This document shows, one piece after another, positions 51,052-59,944 of a stretch of 64,000 bases of DNA. The notes beneath the pieces were generated by a model. It was not told where the DNA came from. It made no database searches and worked only from the letters and a program-made list of their open reading frames with translations. The stretch comes from Thiothrix subterranea (GTDB taxonomy: Bacteria > Pseudomonadota > Gammaproteobacteria > Thiotrichales > Thiotrichaceae): assembly GCF_016772315.1 (NCBI RefSeq), contig NZ_CP053482.1:2728001-2792000 (forward strand). Direction: 5' to 3'. The position numbers and the translations under genes are program-made. Every line of letters begins with the position of its first letter. Within the stretch, counting starts at the first letter, position 1.

Positions 51052-51689
51052 GTAAAAAATCCATCATCCAACGTCCGCCCCTGCCGCCAGCCTTCCAATT
51101 CCAGCATAGGGGCAGAATAAAACGCTTCCACCTGCCCAATACACAAAATGGCAATCGGCTGACTGCCGGCGGGTAAGCTCAACCATTCAGCCAATGCCAG
51201 CGGATCAAACATCGACACCCAGCCCATTCCTAAATTTTCAGCACGAGTCGCTAACCACAAATTTTGAATGGCACATGCGACTGAACATAACGCCATTGCT
51301 TGCGGCATTGTGCGCCGCCCAAACAACGTACCGTCGTCTGGCGCAACGCTTACCACCCACAGTTCAGCACAATCGCGGATACCTTCCACTTTGAGGCGTA
51401 GGAATTCTTCACCCCGTTCTCCTAACGCATTCGCCGTCTCCGCCCGTTCTGCCATCACCAACGCCGCAATACCCTCACGTTGCTGGATAGTGCGGATACG
51501 TTGGAAACGCCACGGCTGCATCAGCCCCACCGACGGGGCTTGATAGGCGGCTTGCAGTAACCGCTCGATGGTCGCGTCATCAATGCGTGTGTTGGGGGTG
51601 AAATGCCGCATATCACGCCGCGCGGCGATAATACGGTAAAGGCTCTCACGCTCTTCCGATGAAAAGAACGGCTGGTGCTGTTCAGACAT
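51048..51689 (-). CDS. bluB: 5,6-dimethylbenzimidazole synthase
   Basis: 213 residues from ATG 51689 (a TTG at 51695 is in frame but less likely). Flavin-destructase of the nitroreductase fold: RRDMRHFTPN, QAAYQAPSVGLMQPWRF and the C-terminal GWVSMFDPLALAEWLSLP match BluB. It converts FMNH2 to DMB with oxygen, so the organism should make B12 with the DMB lower ligand under air. It overlaps cbiA by 8 nt. Confidence 0.95.
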   Translation of the reverse strand: MSEQHQPFFSSEERESLYRIIAARRDMRHFTPNTRIDDATIERLLQAAYQAPSVGLMQPWRFQRIRTIQQREGIAALVMAERAETANALGERGEEFLRLKVEGIRDCAELWVVSVAPDDGTLFGRRTMPQAMALCSVACAIQNLWLATRAENLGMGWVSMFDPLALAEWLSLPAGSQPIAILCIGQVEAFYSAPMLELEGWRQGRTLDDGFFT

Positions 51690-52986
51690 TACCAAACAAG
51701 CCCGCTACCGCTGCGGGGTTTGAAGGAAAATACAGGTGCAAGTAGCTGGCGTGTAATCGCCCTGTCTGGTACACCACCTCACCGCGCCCACCCGCCCGTT
51801 TGCTAACGCTGGTGGCGATAATCGGTAGTGCCGTTTCCAGCCGCGAATAGTGGAAGGTATGCCCGCGCATCTCCCCTTGCGGCAAGCTGACACTGTGCAA
51901 GCCAAGGTTCGCCAGTGTGGTTTGCATCGTCGCGTTACCTTGCAGCAAGCCGACCATCGGGGCAGTTTGCCCTTGCGTATCGGTCAGCGATTCGAGCAAA
52001 TATAACAGCCCGCCACATTCGGCAACAATGGGCTTATTCGCGGCATGGTGCGTGCGAATCGCCGCTTGCATAGCGGTATTCGCCGCCAGTGTTGCCAAGT
52101 GCAATTCGGGGTAGCCACCCGGCAAATACAACGCATCCGCTTCCGGCAAGTCGGTATCGGTCAGCGGTGAAAAGAAGTGCAGCTCCGCGCCCATTGCCCG
52201 CAACACATCAAGATTGGCACGGTAGAGAAACGCAAATGCCGCATCCCGCGCCACCGCAATACGGACATTGCTCAACATCCGTGCAGGGGCAACGCTTACT
52301 TGCGGTGTAGGGGTAAAAGTGACGGGTGCTAGCAAGGTCGGCGCGACACCTTGCAGGGCATTGGCTGCCCGCTCAATGCGTGCTTCCACATCAACAATTT
52401 CAGCGGCTTGCACTAACCCCAAATGGCGTTCCGGCAAGGCAATCGCGGCATCCCGCGCCAACCAGCCCAACAGCGGTAAACCCGCTGGCAGGCTTTCCGC
52501 CAACATTTCACAATGGCGTTCACCCGCCACACGGTTGGCAAAGACCCCCGCTAACGGCAAACCCGCGCGGTAATGCGCCAAGCCATAAGCAATCGCCCCG
52601 AAGGTTTGCGCCATTGCCGCCCCTTCGATCACCGCCATAACCGGAATGCCGAAACAGGTTGCCAAATCCGCACTGGAGGGTTCACCGTCAAACAAACCCA
52701 TCACGCCTTCAATCAGGATCAGGTCGGCTTCAGCGGCAGCAGCATAAAGCAATTCTCGGCAATGTGCCTCCCCGCCCATGAACAAATCAAGCTGGTACAC
52801 GGGTGCGCCGGAGGCACGTTCCAACAGCATCGGGTCAAGGAAATCCGGGCCGGTTTTGAAGACCCGCACCCGCAACCCTTGCCGTTGGTAATACCGCGCT
52901 AACGCCGCCGTCACCGTCGTCTTACCCTGCCCAGAGGCAGGGGCAGACACAAATAACGCCGGACAAGTACGTGAAGTTGGCATCAT
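51682..52986 (-). CDS. cbiA: Cobyrinate a,c-diamide synthase
   Basis: 434 residues. N-terminal P-loop FVSAPASGQGKTTVTAAL and C-terminal amidotransferase domain with the nucleophile in VAECGGLLYL. It amidates the a and c side chains of cobyrinic acid (CobB in the aerobic nomenclature). Overlaps btuM by 4 nt and bluB by 8 nt, so the operon is translationally coupled throughout. Confidence 0.95.
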   Translation of the reverse strand: MMPTSRTCPALFVSAPASGQGKTTVTAALARYYQRQGLRVRVFKTGPDFLDPMLLERASGAPVYQLDLFMGGEAHCRELLYAAAAEADLILIEGVMGLFDGEPSSADLATCFGIPVMAVIEGAAMAQTFGAIAYGLAHYRAGLPLAGVFANRVAGERHCEMLAESLPAGLPLLGWLARDAAIALPERHLGLVQAAEIVDVEARIERAANALQGVAPTLLAPVTFTPTPQVSVAPARMLSNVRIAVARDAAFAFLYRANLDVLRAMGAELHFFSPLTDTDLPEADALYLPGGYPELHLATLAANTAMQAAIRTHHAANKPIVAECGGLLYLLESLTDTQGQTAPMVGLLQGNATMQTTLANLGLHSVSLPQGEMRGHTFHYSRLETALPIIATSVSKRAGGRGEVVYQTGRLHASYLHLYFPSNPAAVAGLFGNV

Positions 52987-53549
52987 AAAGTGGTTTTACC
53001 CGTGAGTGCGTGAAAATGGGAAACCGCGAGATGTAACGCCATGCCAACCGCTACATACAAGCTGGTAACATACAAACCGTGCGGCGCGTATTTCACTAAA
53101 CGTCCACCCAATTCCACCACACTGAATTCCGCAAATTTGCCAGAGAAGGCATAGAAGCTACCACTGGAAATGACTTCCGACACCGCAAAGCCGACCACAA
53201 CCGCCAACACCAGTTTACCCAACGTTGCCAGCGTTTCGCCTTGCCAAGCAGATGCCAACCAACGCCCTGCCACAAACAGCGCACCATAGGCGGGAACAAG
53301 TGCCACATACGCTTGCGACACACAGAAATCGCTGACACCAAACTGGGTGATGGCAACGTAATCAATCACCACCGCCACTGCCATGAATACCCCGAACGCC
53401 ATCAGATTCCGCAAGTAAAATCCCGCAAGGAAAAATACTGCTTTCGACGCATCCAGCAAGTGATCCGAGACATGAGCGCGGGTAACAAGCATTGCCAGCA
53501 GCAATACGCCACCGACCAGCCATTGGTTTTTAGTTGAAAGTGTAAACAT
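52983..53549 (-). CDS. btuM: BtuM-type corrinoid transporter (solitary S-component)
   Basis: 188 residues with about six hydrophobic helices. The pattern ARAHVSDHLLDASKAVFFLAGF, IDYVA, and GVSDFCVSQAYVALVPAYG with Cys76 fits the BtuM family, ECF-type S-components that import cobinamide or B12 without an ECF ATPase and bind cobalt through a conserved cysteine. The position between the outer-membrane receptor btuB and cbiA agrees with corrinoid uptake across the inner membrane. The assignment rests on this motif, size and context. Confidence 0.75.
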   Translation of the reverse strand: MFTLSTKNQWLVGGVLLLAMLVTRAHVSDHLLDASKAVFFLAGFYLRNLMAFGVFMAVAVVIDYVAITQFGVSDFCVSQAYVALVPAYGALFVAGRWLASAWQGETLATLGKLVLAVVVGFAVSEVISSGSFYAFSGKFAEFSVVELGGRLVKYAPHGLYVTSLYVAVGMALHLAVSHFHALTGKTTL

Positions 53550-53567
53550 CGTTCTATCTCCTTAACA

Positions 53568-55394
53568 TTATTTCGGTGCGTATTTAACCGTCACCAGACC
53601 ATTAACACCGTCTTGATTATAGCCGTTGTTGGTTTGGTAATCTTTGTCCAATACGTTGCTGAGTTTTGCCCCGACTGTCCAGCTCTTCGCCAGTTGGTAA
53701 TCGGCGCGTAAGTCGAGCGTGCCATAACCCGAAAGCTTTTTGCCCTCGGTGTTAGCGGTATCGGTGTAACGCTGGCTTTCGCCACGCAACGTTGCACCCA
53801 CACGGAATTTGCCAAGATCACGGTCAATATCGACGCTGGCAAGCCGTTCGGGGCGGAGTATCAGGTTTTTACCGGCATCTGCACCACTGCGGTTTTCGGG
53901 TTTCTGGAGGGTAAGATTGGTATTCACCTCCCAGCCTGCCAATTGCGTCCTCGCACTCAGTTCCACGCCTTGAATCCGTGCCTTGTCGATTTGGCTGACC
54001 TTGTAAGTTGGCGGCGGGTAGCTGATCAAGTTGTCGATGTTATTGCTGAAGGCATTAGCAGACCAACGCACCTTGTCACGGGCAGCTTTGCCGGAAACGC
54101 CGAGTTCAGTGTTTTGCGACTCTTCCGGTTGCAAGCTGGCATCGCCACTGTTGGGGAAATACAAATTATTGAAGGTGGGGGCTTTAAACGCTGTGCCATA
54201 CGCCGCCGTCACGCGCATTCCGTTGGGCAAATCACGCCCGACCGCCACGCCGCCTGTGGTGTGGTTGCCGAACTGTTCGTTATCGTCCTGACGCGCCGAT
54301 ATATCGAGTTGTGTCGCGCCGAGCGTGGTTTGGTAATTGCCAAATAGCCCAGTATTAGCACGGCTGGCGACGGTGTAAGTTGTGTTGCTATTGACCTTAT
54401 CCTGTTGCTGCTCAATGCCTACGGTCAGCGAGTCGTTGGCACGCACCGCCACATCAGCTTGCAAAGATACGGTGTCGCGGGTGGTGTTAAAGCGGCTTTT
54501 GAATGCGCCATCCTTGAAATTATCGCTCTCATCCTTGGCTTGCCCAAGCTGCGCGGTCAGCACGGCTTTATCGCCGACGCTGTGGCGCAACTTGCCGCTG
54601 ACTGCTTGCTGCACAAACTCGCCTTGGTTGCCGAAAGAGCCGTCGTAATCATTGTTGCCTTGCGCTTGCAACAAGGAAACGTCTACATCCGTGCCATTGG
54701 CAAAGCGATGTCCGGCACGCAGGGCAACGCTGTCGCGGGCGTAACCATCGGCATCCGGCTCTTGGTTATTGGCGGTGGCGTTGAAACCGTCGGTTTTTTC
54801 CGTGCCAGCATTCACGTTGTACCAAGTGGTCGTATCGCCGCCCGCCAGATTCACATTGGCTTTCTGGGTATTATGGCTACCCGCACTCACGCTAACTTCA
54901 GGCTGGAAACCCTTGCCGCCTTTGCGGGTGAAAATCTGAATCACGCCGCCAATCGCTTCCGAACCGTACAAGCTGGAACGCGGGCCACGCACGACTTCAA
55001 TGCGTTCCACCTGATCCAGCGGCAAATCTTCAAACGCGACGCTGCCCGTAGTCGCAGAACCCATTTTAATGCCATCAATCAGCACCAAGACGTGGCTGGA
55101 ATTCGTGCCACGGATGAAGACAGAGGTGGCTTTGCCCACGCCGCCGCTGTTACTCAGGGTAATACCGGGCAAATGCCGCAACACTTCCGGCACACTGGTT
55201 GCCTGATATTGCTCAATATCTTGGCGGGTAATAATGCTGACGGGGGCAAGGGTAGCATCGACGCTGCGGGCTTTGCGGTCAGCCGTTACGACGATGTCAT
55301 CGAGGGTGGTGGCATCTTTTGCCAATACCAGTGGGGATGCCAACAGGCAAAGGGTAACAGTGCCGAACTGCGCGGCAAGGGGAGATAATTTCAT
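53568..55394 (-). CDS. btuB: TonB-dependent corrinoid receptor (BtuB-like)
   Basis: 608 residues. Signal peptide ending VLA (about residue 25), TonB box DDIVVTADR, plug domain (SVPEVLRHLPGITLSN, VFIRGTNSSHVLVLIDGIKMG, VERIEVVRGPRSSLYGSEAIGGVIQIFTRKG in part) and a 22-strand barrel ending in a terminal beta-strand. It carries corrinoids across the outer membrane with TonB energy. It is preceded by a cobalamin riboswitch, which fixes the substrate class. First gene of the B12 operon. Confidence 0.93.
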   Translation of the reverse strand: MKLSPLAAQFGTVTLCLLASPLVLAKDATTLDDIVVTADRKARSVDATLAPVSIITRQDIEQYQATSVPEVLRHLPGITLSNSGGVGKATSVFIRGTNSSHVLVLIDGIKMGSATTGSVAFEDLPLDQVERIEVVRGPRSSLYGSEAIGGVIQIFTRKGGKGFQPEVSVSAGSHNTQKANVNLAGGDTTTWYNVNAGTEKTDGFNATANNQEPDADGYARDSVALRAGHRFANGTDVDVSLLQAQGNNDYDGSFGNQGEFVQQAVSGKLRHSVGDKAVLTAQLGQAKDESDNFKDGAFKSRFNTTRDTVSLQADVAVRANDSLTVGIEQQQDKVNSNTTYTVASRANTGLFGNYQTTLGATQLDISARQDDNEQFGNHTTGGVAVGRDLPNGMRVTAAYGTAFKAPTFNNLYFPNSGDASLQPEESQNTELGVSGKAARDKVRWSANAFSNNIDNLISYPPPTYKVSQIDKARIQGVELSARTQLAGWEVNTNLTLQKPENRSGADAGKNLILRPERLASVDIDRDLGKFRVGATLRGESQRYTDTANTEGKKLSGYGTLDLRADYQLAKSWTVGAKLSNVLDKDYQTNNGYNQDGVNGLVTVKYAPK

Positions 55395-55443
55395 GGGGTA
55401 TGGATTTCCGTAACGATGCGCCCATCGCGCACGTGTGTGAAGA

Positions 55444-55459
55444 CGACTCGCTAGAGTCG
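55444..55459 (-). promoter_or_regulatory. Hairpin between riboswitch and btuB
   Basis: CGACTCGCTAGAGTCG, a self-complementary stem immediately 3' of the aptamer. Probably the expression platform that blocks translation or transcription when B12 is bound; no T-run follows, so translational control is likelier. Confidence 0.5.
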
Positions 55460-55460
55460 C

Positions 55461-55580
55461 GCCTTGTCAGGCCGGTATCGGACTTATCAGGTTGAGTGAA
55501 CCTGCTTACCGTTGCGAGGGCAGTGTGGGGCTTGCACCCACTTCCCGTTTAACGCTTCCCGAAAACGATGAAGCGCACCT
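55461..55580 (-). promoter_or_regulatory. Cobalamin riboswitch
   Basis: On the minus strand upstream of btuB: AGGTGCG start, GGGAAG and GGGTGCAAGCCCCACACTG, then the B12-box core CTGCCCTCGCAACGGTAA and a 3' GATACCGGCCTG segment, in the order of the aptamer. It should shut down btuB and the downstream btuM-cbiA-bluB-cbiB-cobD-cobQ genes when adenosylcobalamin is plentiful. Confidence 0.92.
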
Positions 55581-55736
55581 GAACAGGAGAGGCAAACTAC
55601 GGGATTATTTAGGCAGAGTCAAATCATGCGTGGTTATGCACGACTGACAACAGACTCATCATGTTCATGAAACATTTCTTGTCTATGCTAATGGATAGCA
55701 GTCAGCCCGATTATTCCACGCATAGGAGTGAGTTTC

Positions 55737-56762
55737 ATGAACACAATGACCATCGACATTCCACTACGCATCACCGTTTCTCTCGGTACGCCAACCACAC
55801 CCGCTGCCTCCGCTGAAGTGACGGTATTGCAGCCGCCGTTGCAGCCATCGTCAGCTCCGTTGGAGACCGCAGCGGATGTGGAAATGGAGCGCATCACCGC
55901 CCGTGATTACCGCAATCGCACGGGATATTCCCCCGATTTTTTGGAGGCAAACGTCCCTGTGCCATTGCCGATTCTGACCGATGCGCAACGCAGCAATGCG
56001 GCTAAAAACAATCAGACTGCGCCGCAAGCCGACGATACGGTGTTGCCGTATCACCATTTTTCCATCGTTATGAACCGTAGTCGCCAACTGGCTTACTACA
56101 CCGTGGTGAATATTGATGGTGAACGCATCCGTAACGTGCCGCGTTCGCGTGACAAATGGGCGTATGACCCACGCATTGCCGAATCTGAGCAAATTGGCGA
56201 AGATTTGTATGCGCGTAACGCCTTGGATCGCGGGCATTTGGTGCGGCGGCGTGACCCGGTGTGGGGCGCAGAGAGCGAGGCGCGTAATGCCAATGCAGAC
56301 ACCTTTCATTTCACCAATTGTTCGCCGCAACATGAACGCTTTAATCAAAACAGCGAAACTTGGTTGGGCATCGAAGATTACTTATTGAATACCGCTGTCA
56401 GCGAGCGCAAGCGCTTGAGTGTGTTTACCGGCCCGGTGTTTGATGAGGAAGACCCGTTGTACCGTGGGGTGCGTTTGCCGTTGCGTTTCTGGAAAATCGC
56501 GGTACACGTCAAGGCGGATGGGAGTCTTGCGGTATCCGCGTATTTGCTGGAGCAGCAAAGCGTTCTCGGTGATTTGCAAGCGTTGGCGCGTTTCAATGCG
56601 CGGGTGTTTCAAGTCACGGTAGAAGAAATTAGCCAACGCACAGCGCTAGATTTTTCCTACCTCAGCAGCTTTCAGGTGGATTTGAATACTGGCACGGGCT
56701 TGGAACGGGCGGGTGCATTCCCACGGCGGCGCGTGGCTGAGCTTACTGACATCGTGCTGTAA
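55737..56762 (+). CDS. DNA/RNA non-specific endonuclease (NUC1/Serratia type)
   Basis: 341 residues from ATG 55737 (TAGGAG 8 nt upstream). The beta-beta-alpha-metal nuclease motif is LDRGHLVRR with the general base His167, followed by FHFTNCSPQHERFN with the metal-binding Asn. No clear signal peptide is seen; the N-terminal 75 residues are Pro/Ala-rich and low-complexity. It degrades single- and double-stranded nucleic acid. Monocistronic, convergent with the beta-propeller gene. Confidence 0.88.
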   Translation: MNTMTIDIPLRITVSLGTPTTPAASAEVTVLQPPLQPSSAPLETAADVEMERITARDYRNRTGYSPDFLEANVPVPLPILTDAQRSNAAKNNQTAPQADDTVLPYHHFSIVMNRSRQLAYYTVVNIDGERIRNVPRSRDKWAYDPRIAESEQIGEDLYARNALDRGHLVRRRDPVWGAESEARNANADTFHFTNCSPQHERFNQNSETWLGIEDYLLNTAVSERKRLSVFTGPVFDEEDPLYRGVRLPLRFWKIAVHVKADGSLAVSAYLLEQQSVLGDLQALARFNARVFQVTVEEISQRTALDFSYLSSFQVDLNTGTGLERAGAFPRRRVAELTDIVL

Positions 56763-56768
56763 AAAGAC

Positions 56769-56798
56769 AAAGGGGCTGAACGGAATCAGCCCCTTTAC
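56769..56798. terminator. Bidirectional terminator
   Basis: AAAGGGGCTGA, a 4-nt loop, TCAGCCCCTTT: a near-perfect 11-bp stem between two convergent genes. Confidence 0.85.
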
Positions 56799-56812
56799 TT
56801 CAGCGTGCAAGC

Positions 56813-58792
56813 TTACCAGCGTTGCGACCAGAAATTCCCATTGTGGAAATAATGCACGTAATCGCCAATCATCACGCTGCGGTCGTTCTGCGGGTACATC
56901 CAATATTCCTCGCGCCCGCGTTCAGTAATCAGCGGGGGTAACTGGCGGATTTTCTTGGTCGCCTTATCCACCTCAAACCGATACAGCCCAGTCTGAGTGT
57001 GGTCGTAATAATCGGACGGTTGTCCCTGCATTCCTGCTTGCGAGGTATCGTGCAGACTGATCGGCAACGCCACCCGCAAATCCGTACCCACGGGCAATAC
57101 GCTAACGGCATGGTGATCGTGCAGTGCGGCGGAATCGGTACCGCGTTTGCCGAGAATCAGTTTATCCACTTCCTTCATCTCACCGGGTTTGCTGGTGTCG
57201 AACAGGGAGAGTTTCATACCCTGATACCAAGCGCCCCGGAAATCGCCGTTCGTGTCAGCAATGGCATCTTTGCCAATGCCCAGCAGTAAGTGTTTGCCGA
57301 CGGGGTGCAAGTAGTCAGAGAAGCCGGGAATTTCCAACTCGCCCGCGATGTACGGATCTTGTGGGTTGGTTAAATCCAGCACATACAGCGGGTCAGTGCT
57401 GCGGAAGGTGATTAAATATGCCTGATCACCGACAAAGCGCGAAGCGTAAAGCTGTTCTTCGGGTTTGCCGATATGTTGCGGGCGCTTGCGGTTAGGCAAT
57501 TGTGACACCAGTTGCAAACCCTCTTTGCCGCCTTCTTTGAGGATGCTGAGGATACCGGGGGATTTGCCGTAAGGGGCAGTAATTGCCATTGATGGGTCGC
57601 TGAATTGGTCATTTTGGGTAATGACGCGCAAATAGCCATCCTGTTCGCTGAAACGGAATGAGGATTCCTGCCCGCTCAAATGCCCCGGTACGGAGCCGCT
57701 GCCACGGTAAGCAATGTCAGTGCCGGTGAACGCAAACTTATGAATGCCGGTATTGCTGCGAGCGCCTTGCGCTTGGTTGTATTGGTAGTCGGTGGTGGCA
57801 AGGTAGAGCGCTTGCGGTGAGGCGTACAAGGTTTCGGTATTGCCCACGTAGCAACGGCTTTTGAAGCGGAAGTCTGCGGCGTTCAAGTCGATTGCGACCA
57901 CGCTGATAATATTGTTGCTGTAATAGCTGGAATCCGCATCAGCCGTCTTGGGTGGGCGGTTGACGTAGCAATCATCTGCTGTGACCAGTGGCGCGGTTTT
58001 GCCATCCGCCGTGCGATAAGTGGGCAGAAAATCTTGCGCGGTCAGCTTATCCAGCCCGCTGGTCGAGTTGATTTGCGGGTAGCTTTGCAGCACCAAATAC
58101 AGCGTATCATCGACGCGGCGACTGGCGTTGAGATTGCCATCCAATTGCACTTTTAGGGTGGACGCGGCTTTTTCAGGCTGGCGCACGTCGATGTAGTTCA
58201 ATTCGGTTTGTTGCGGGCGCGGCATCATGTAAGGTGGTGGCATCATACGCGCTGTTCCGGCGGGCATTGGTATGGGAACGGGCATGGCTTGATACGCACT
58301 GCCTAGTGTCACCAGACGGCGTTGTTTACCGGCGAGGTAAAGATTTTGCAGGCTGCTGCCTTCGGGCAGGGTGAGGCGTTTGACTTCTTGTAAGTTTTTG
58401 CCGCCGTTGTTGATCTGCATAATCCGCAGGGTGTTGTCTTGGTAATGCTGGTTATTGGGTGCGCCGATGGCGTAGACATGGCGACCGTCGGTTTTAATGA
58501 GGTCAGCTTCATCGACCCCGCGCTCTTGCAGATTGGTGGTGGAAAAAGCAGGCGCTCTGGCAGCACCGGATGCGGCAGCCGGTGCAGGCGCTGCCATCGC
58601 AACTGGTGCGCCCATTGCTGGGGAATATTGCGGTTGTTGATACGATTTCAGCAGGTAATCGCGTAATTCCGCCGCGCTGGTTTTTTTCAATCCGCCGGTT
58701 TCGTTATCGACCGGCGCGTCTAACGAGGCGCAGGAAACCAACCACGGTACACACAGTACGGGTAAAAAGCGGGCGAATGTTGACGTTTTCAT
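56813..58792 (-). CDS. Beta-propeller domain lipoprotein
   Basis: 659 residues. A signal peptide ends at a lipobox (PWLVSC, Cys21). An Ala/Gln-rich spacer follows, then a beta-propeller of the PF09826 type (ERGVDEADLIKTDGRHVYAIG is the family's start block). The repeated blades include VYAI, LYLATTDYQY and ITFRSTDPLYVLDL. Surface or periplasmic, function not known. Needs LspA for maturation. Monocistronic and divergent from rlmA. Confidence 0.88.
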   Translation of the reverse strand: MKTSTFARFLPVLCVPWLVSCASLDAPVDNETGGLKKTSAAELRDYLLKSYQQPQYSPAMGAPVAMAAPAPAAASGAARAPAFSTTNLQERGVDEADLIKTDGRHVYAIGAPNNQHYQDNTLRIMQINNGGKNLQEVKRLTLPEGSSLQNLYLAGKQRRLVTLGSAYQAMPVPIPMPAGTARMMPPPYMMPRPQQTELNYIDVRQPEKAASTLKVQLDGNLNASRRVDDTLYLVLQSYPQINSTSGLDKLTAQDFLPTYRTADGKTAPLVTADDCYVNRPPKTADADSSYYSNNIISVVAIDLNAADFRFKSRCYVGNTETLYASPQALYLATTDYQYNQAQGARSNTGIHKFAFTGTDIAYRGSGSVPGHLSGQESSFRFSEQDGYLRVITQNDQFSDPSMAITAPYGKSPGILSILKEGGKEGLQLVSQLPNRKRPQHIGKPEEQLYASRFVGDQAYLITFRSTDPLYVLDLTNPQDPYIAGELEIPGFSDYLHPVGKHLLLGIGKDAIADTNGDFRGAWYQGMKLSLFDTSKPGEMKEVDKLILGKRGTDSAALHDHHAVSVLPVGTDLRVALPISLHDTSQAGMQGQPSDYYDHTQTGLYRFEVDKATKKIRQLPPLITERGREEYWMYPQNDRSVMIGDYVHYFHNGNFWSQRW

Positions 58793-58872
58793 AGCGACTC
58801 CCTTGTTTGCATTTTATCTCGCTTATGATCATATTCTAGTCCAACAGTTCCATTGTGAAGGTGATATACCGC

Positions 58873-59706
58873 ATGAATCTCGTGTTTTGGCGTTGTCCGT
58901 TATGTAATGAATCGCTGACTTTGGTCGAGCGTACTTGGGTGTGTGCTAACCGCCACAGTTTCGACCGTGCGAAAGAAGGTTACGTGAACCTGCTGTTGGT
59001 TAACCGCAAGCATTCGGCTGACCCCGGTGACAATAAAGCGATGTTGGGTAGCCGTCGCTATTTCTTGCAACAGGGATTTTACGCGCCGTTGGCAATGGCA
59101 TTGGTGGCGGCGATTCGTGAGCATTTCCCTGACACGGAGCAAGCGCTGACAGTGTTGGATGCCGGTTGTGGCGAAGGCTATTACCTCAACCAACTGGTGC
59201 AAATGCTCGGTGCTAATGTGCAAGGTTATGGCACGGATATTTCGCGGGCGGCGATGCGGCTGGCGGCGAAGCAATACCCTGCGTTGGCGTTTGCGGTGGC
59301 TTCCAGCTTTGAATTACCGTTGGCGGATGCGTCGGTGGATGTGTTGGTGCGCGTGTTTGCGCCCGCCTCTGAAGCCGAGATTGTGCGCGTGTTGAAACCG
59401 GGCGGGTTGTATTTGTGGGCATACCCTGCCGCCCAGCATTTGTTCGAGTTGCGCCAGTTGATTTACGACGCGCCGCAACCGCATACGGTGGAAGAGTTGC
59501 CGCCGCTGGACAATATGCAGGAATGTCCGTCGTTGTCGGTGAATTACCCTGTCACGTTGCCGGATCAGGCAAGCATTGCGGCATTGCTGCACATGACTCC
59601 GTATTACTGGTCAGCAAGTGCCGAAAAACAGGCGCATTGCCAGCGCTTGCAGTCGCTGGATTTGACGGTGGATTTTTGTGTTACAGTGATGCGCAAAGGC
59701 GATTAA
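58873..59706 (+). CDS. rlmA: 23S rRNA (guanine-N1)-methyltransferase
   Basis: 277 residues from ATG 58873; the in-frame GTG at 58855 is less likely. An N-terminal zinc motif (Cys8, Cys11, Cys24, His28), then HSFDRAKEGYVNLLL and DPGDNKAML as in RlmA. SAM motif I is LDAGCGEGYYL. It methylates a guanine (G745 in E. coli) of 23S rRNA. Its last 111 bp recur in diverged form at 61106-61216 beyond the next gene. Confidence 0.92.
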   Translation: MNLVFWRCPLCNESLTLVERTWVCANRHSFDRAKEGYVNLLLVNRKHSADPGDNKAMLGSRRYFLQQGFYAPLAMALVAAIREHFPDTEQALTVLDAGCGEGYYLNQLVQMLGANVQGYGTDISRAAMRLAAKQYPALAFAVASSFELPLADASVDVLVRVFAPASEAEIVRVLKPGGLYLWAYPAAQHLFELRQLIYDAPQPHTVEELPPLDNMQECPSLSVNYPVTLPDQASIAALLHMTPYYWSASAEKQAHCQRLQSLDLTVDFCVTVMRKGD

Positions 59707-59944
59707 CTACCCACACTCAGGGGGCATACGGTGGGCAAGCAATAACTCTCTGAAGCCGACATTATCAGCAAATACATCGGTAAAAAGCGTATCTGTTGGA
59801 AATCTGAATTTATCTTTGATTCGTGGTTTTACGCTCGGATTACTACCAAATCAAAGCCCGCATCCGTACCGCGCAAACCACCCAGTTGCATCTGGCGGAT
59901 GCGCTGGCGGAACAGGCGGTAATCTTTTAAACAGGAATGACATT
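59707..59944 (+). other. Gene debris between rlmA and the nuclease gene
   Basis: Two short coding-like fragments in different frames: LSEADIISKYIG...SWFYAR (from about 59751) and YYQIKARIRTAQ...LADALAEQAVIF ending at TAA 59930. They look like the decayed ends of a lost gene. The second includes the 44-bp sequence repeated at 61043. Confidence 0.5.
59872..59915 (+). repeat. 44-bp direct repeat, left copy
   Basis: Identical over 44 bp to 61043-61086; the pair brackets the PD-(D/E)XK gene. Confidence 0.9.

Noticed and set aside
54405-55388. 327-residue frame opposite btuB
   Set aside because: Antisense to a clear TonB receptor; no start signal or motif.
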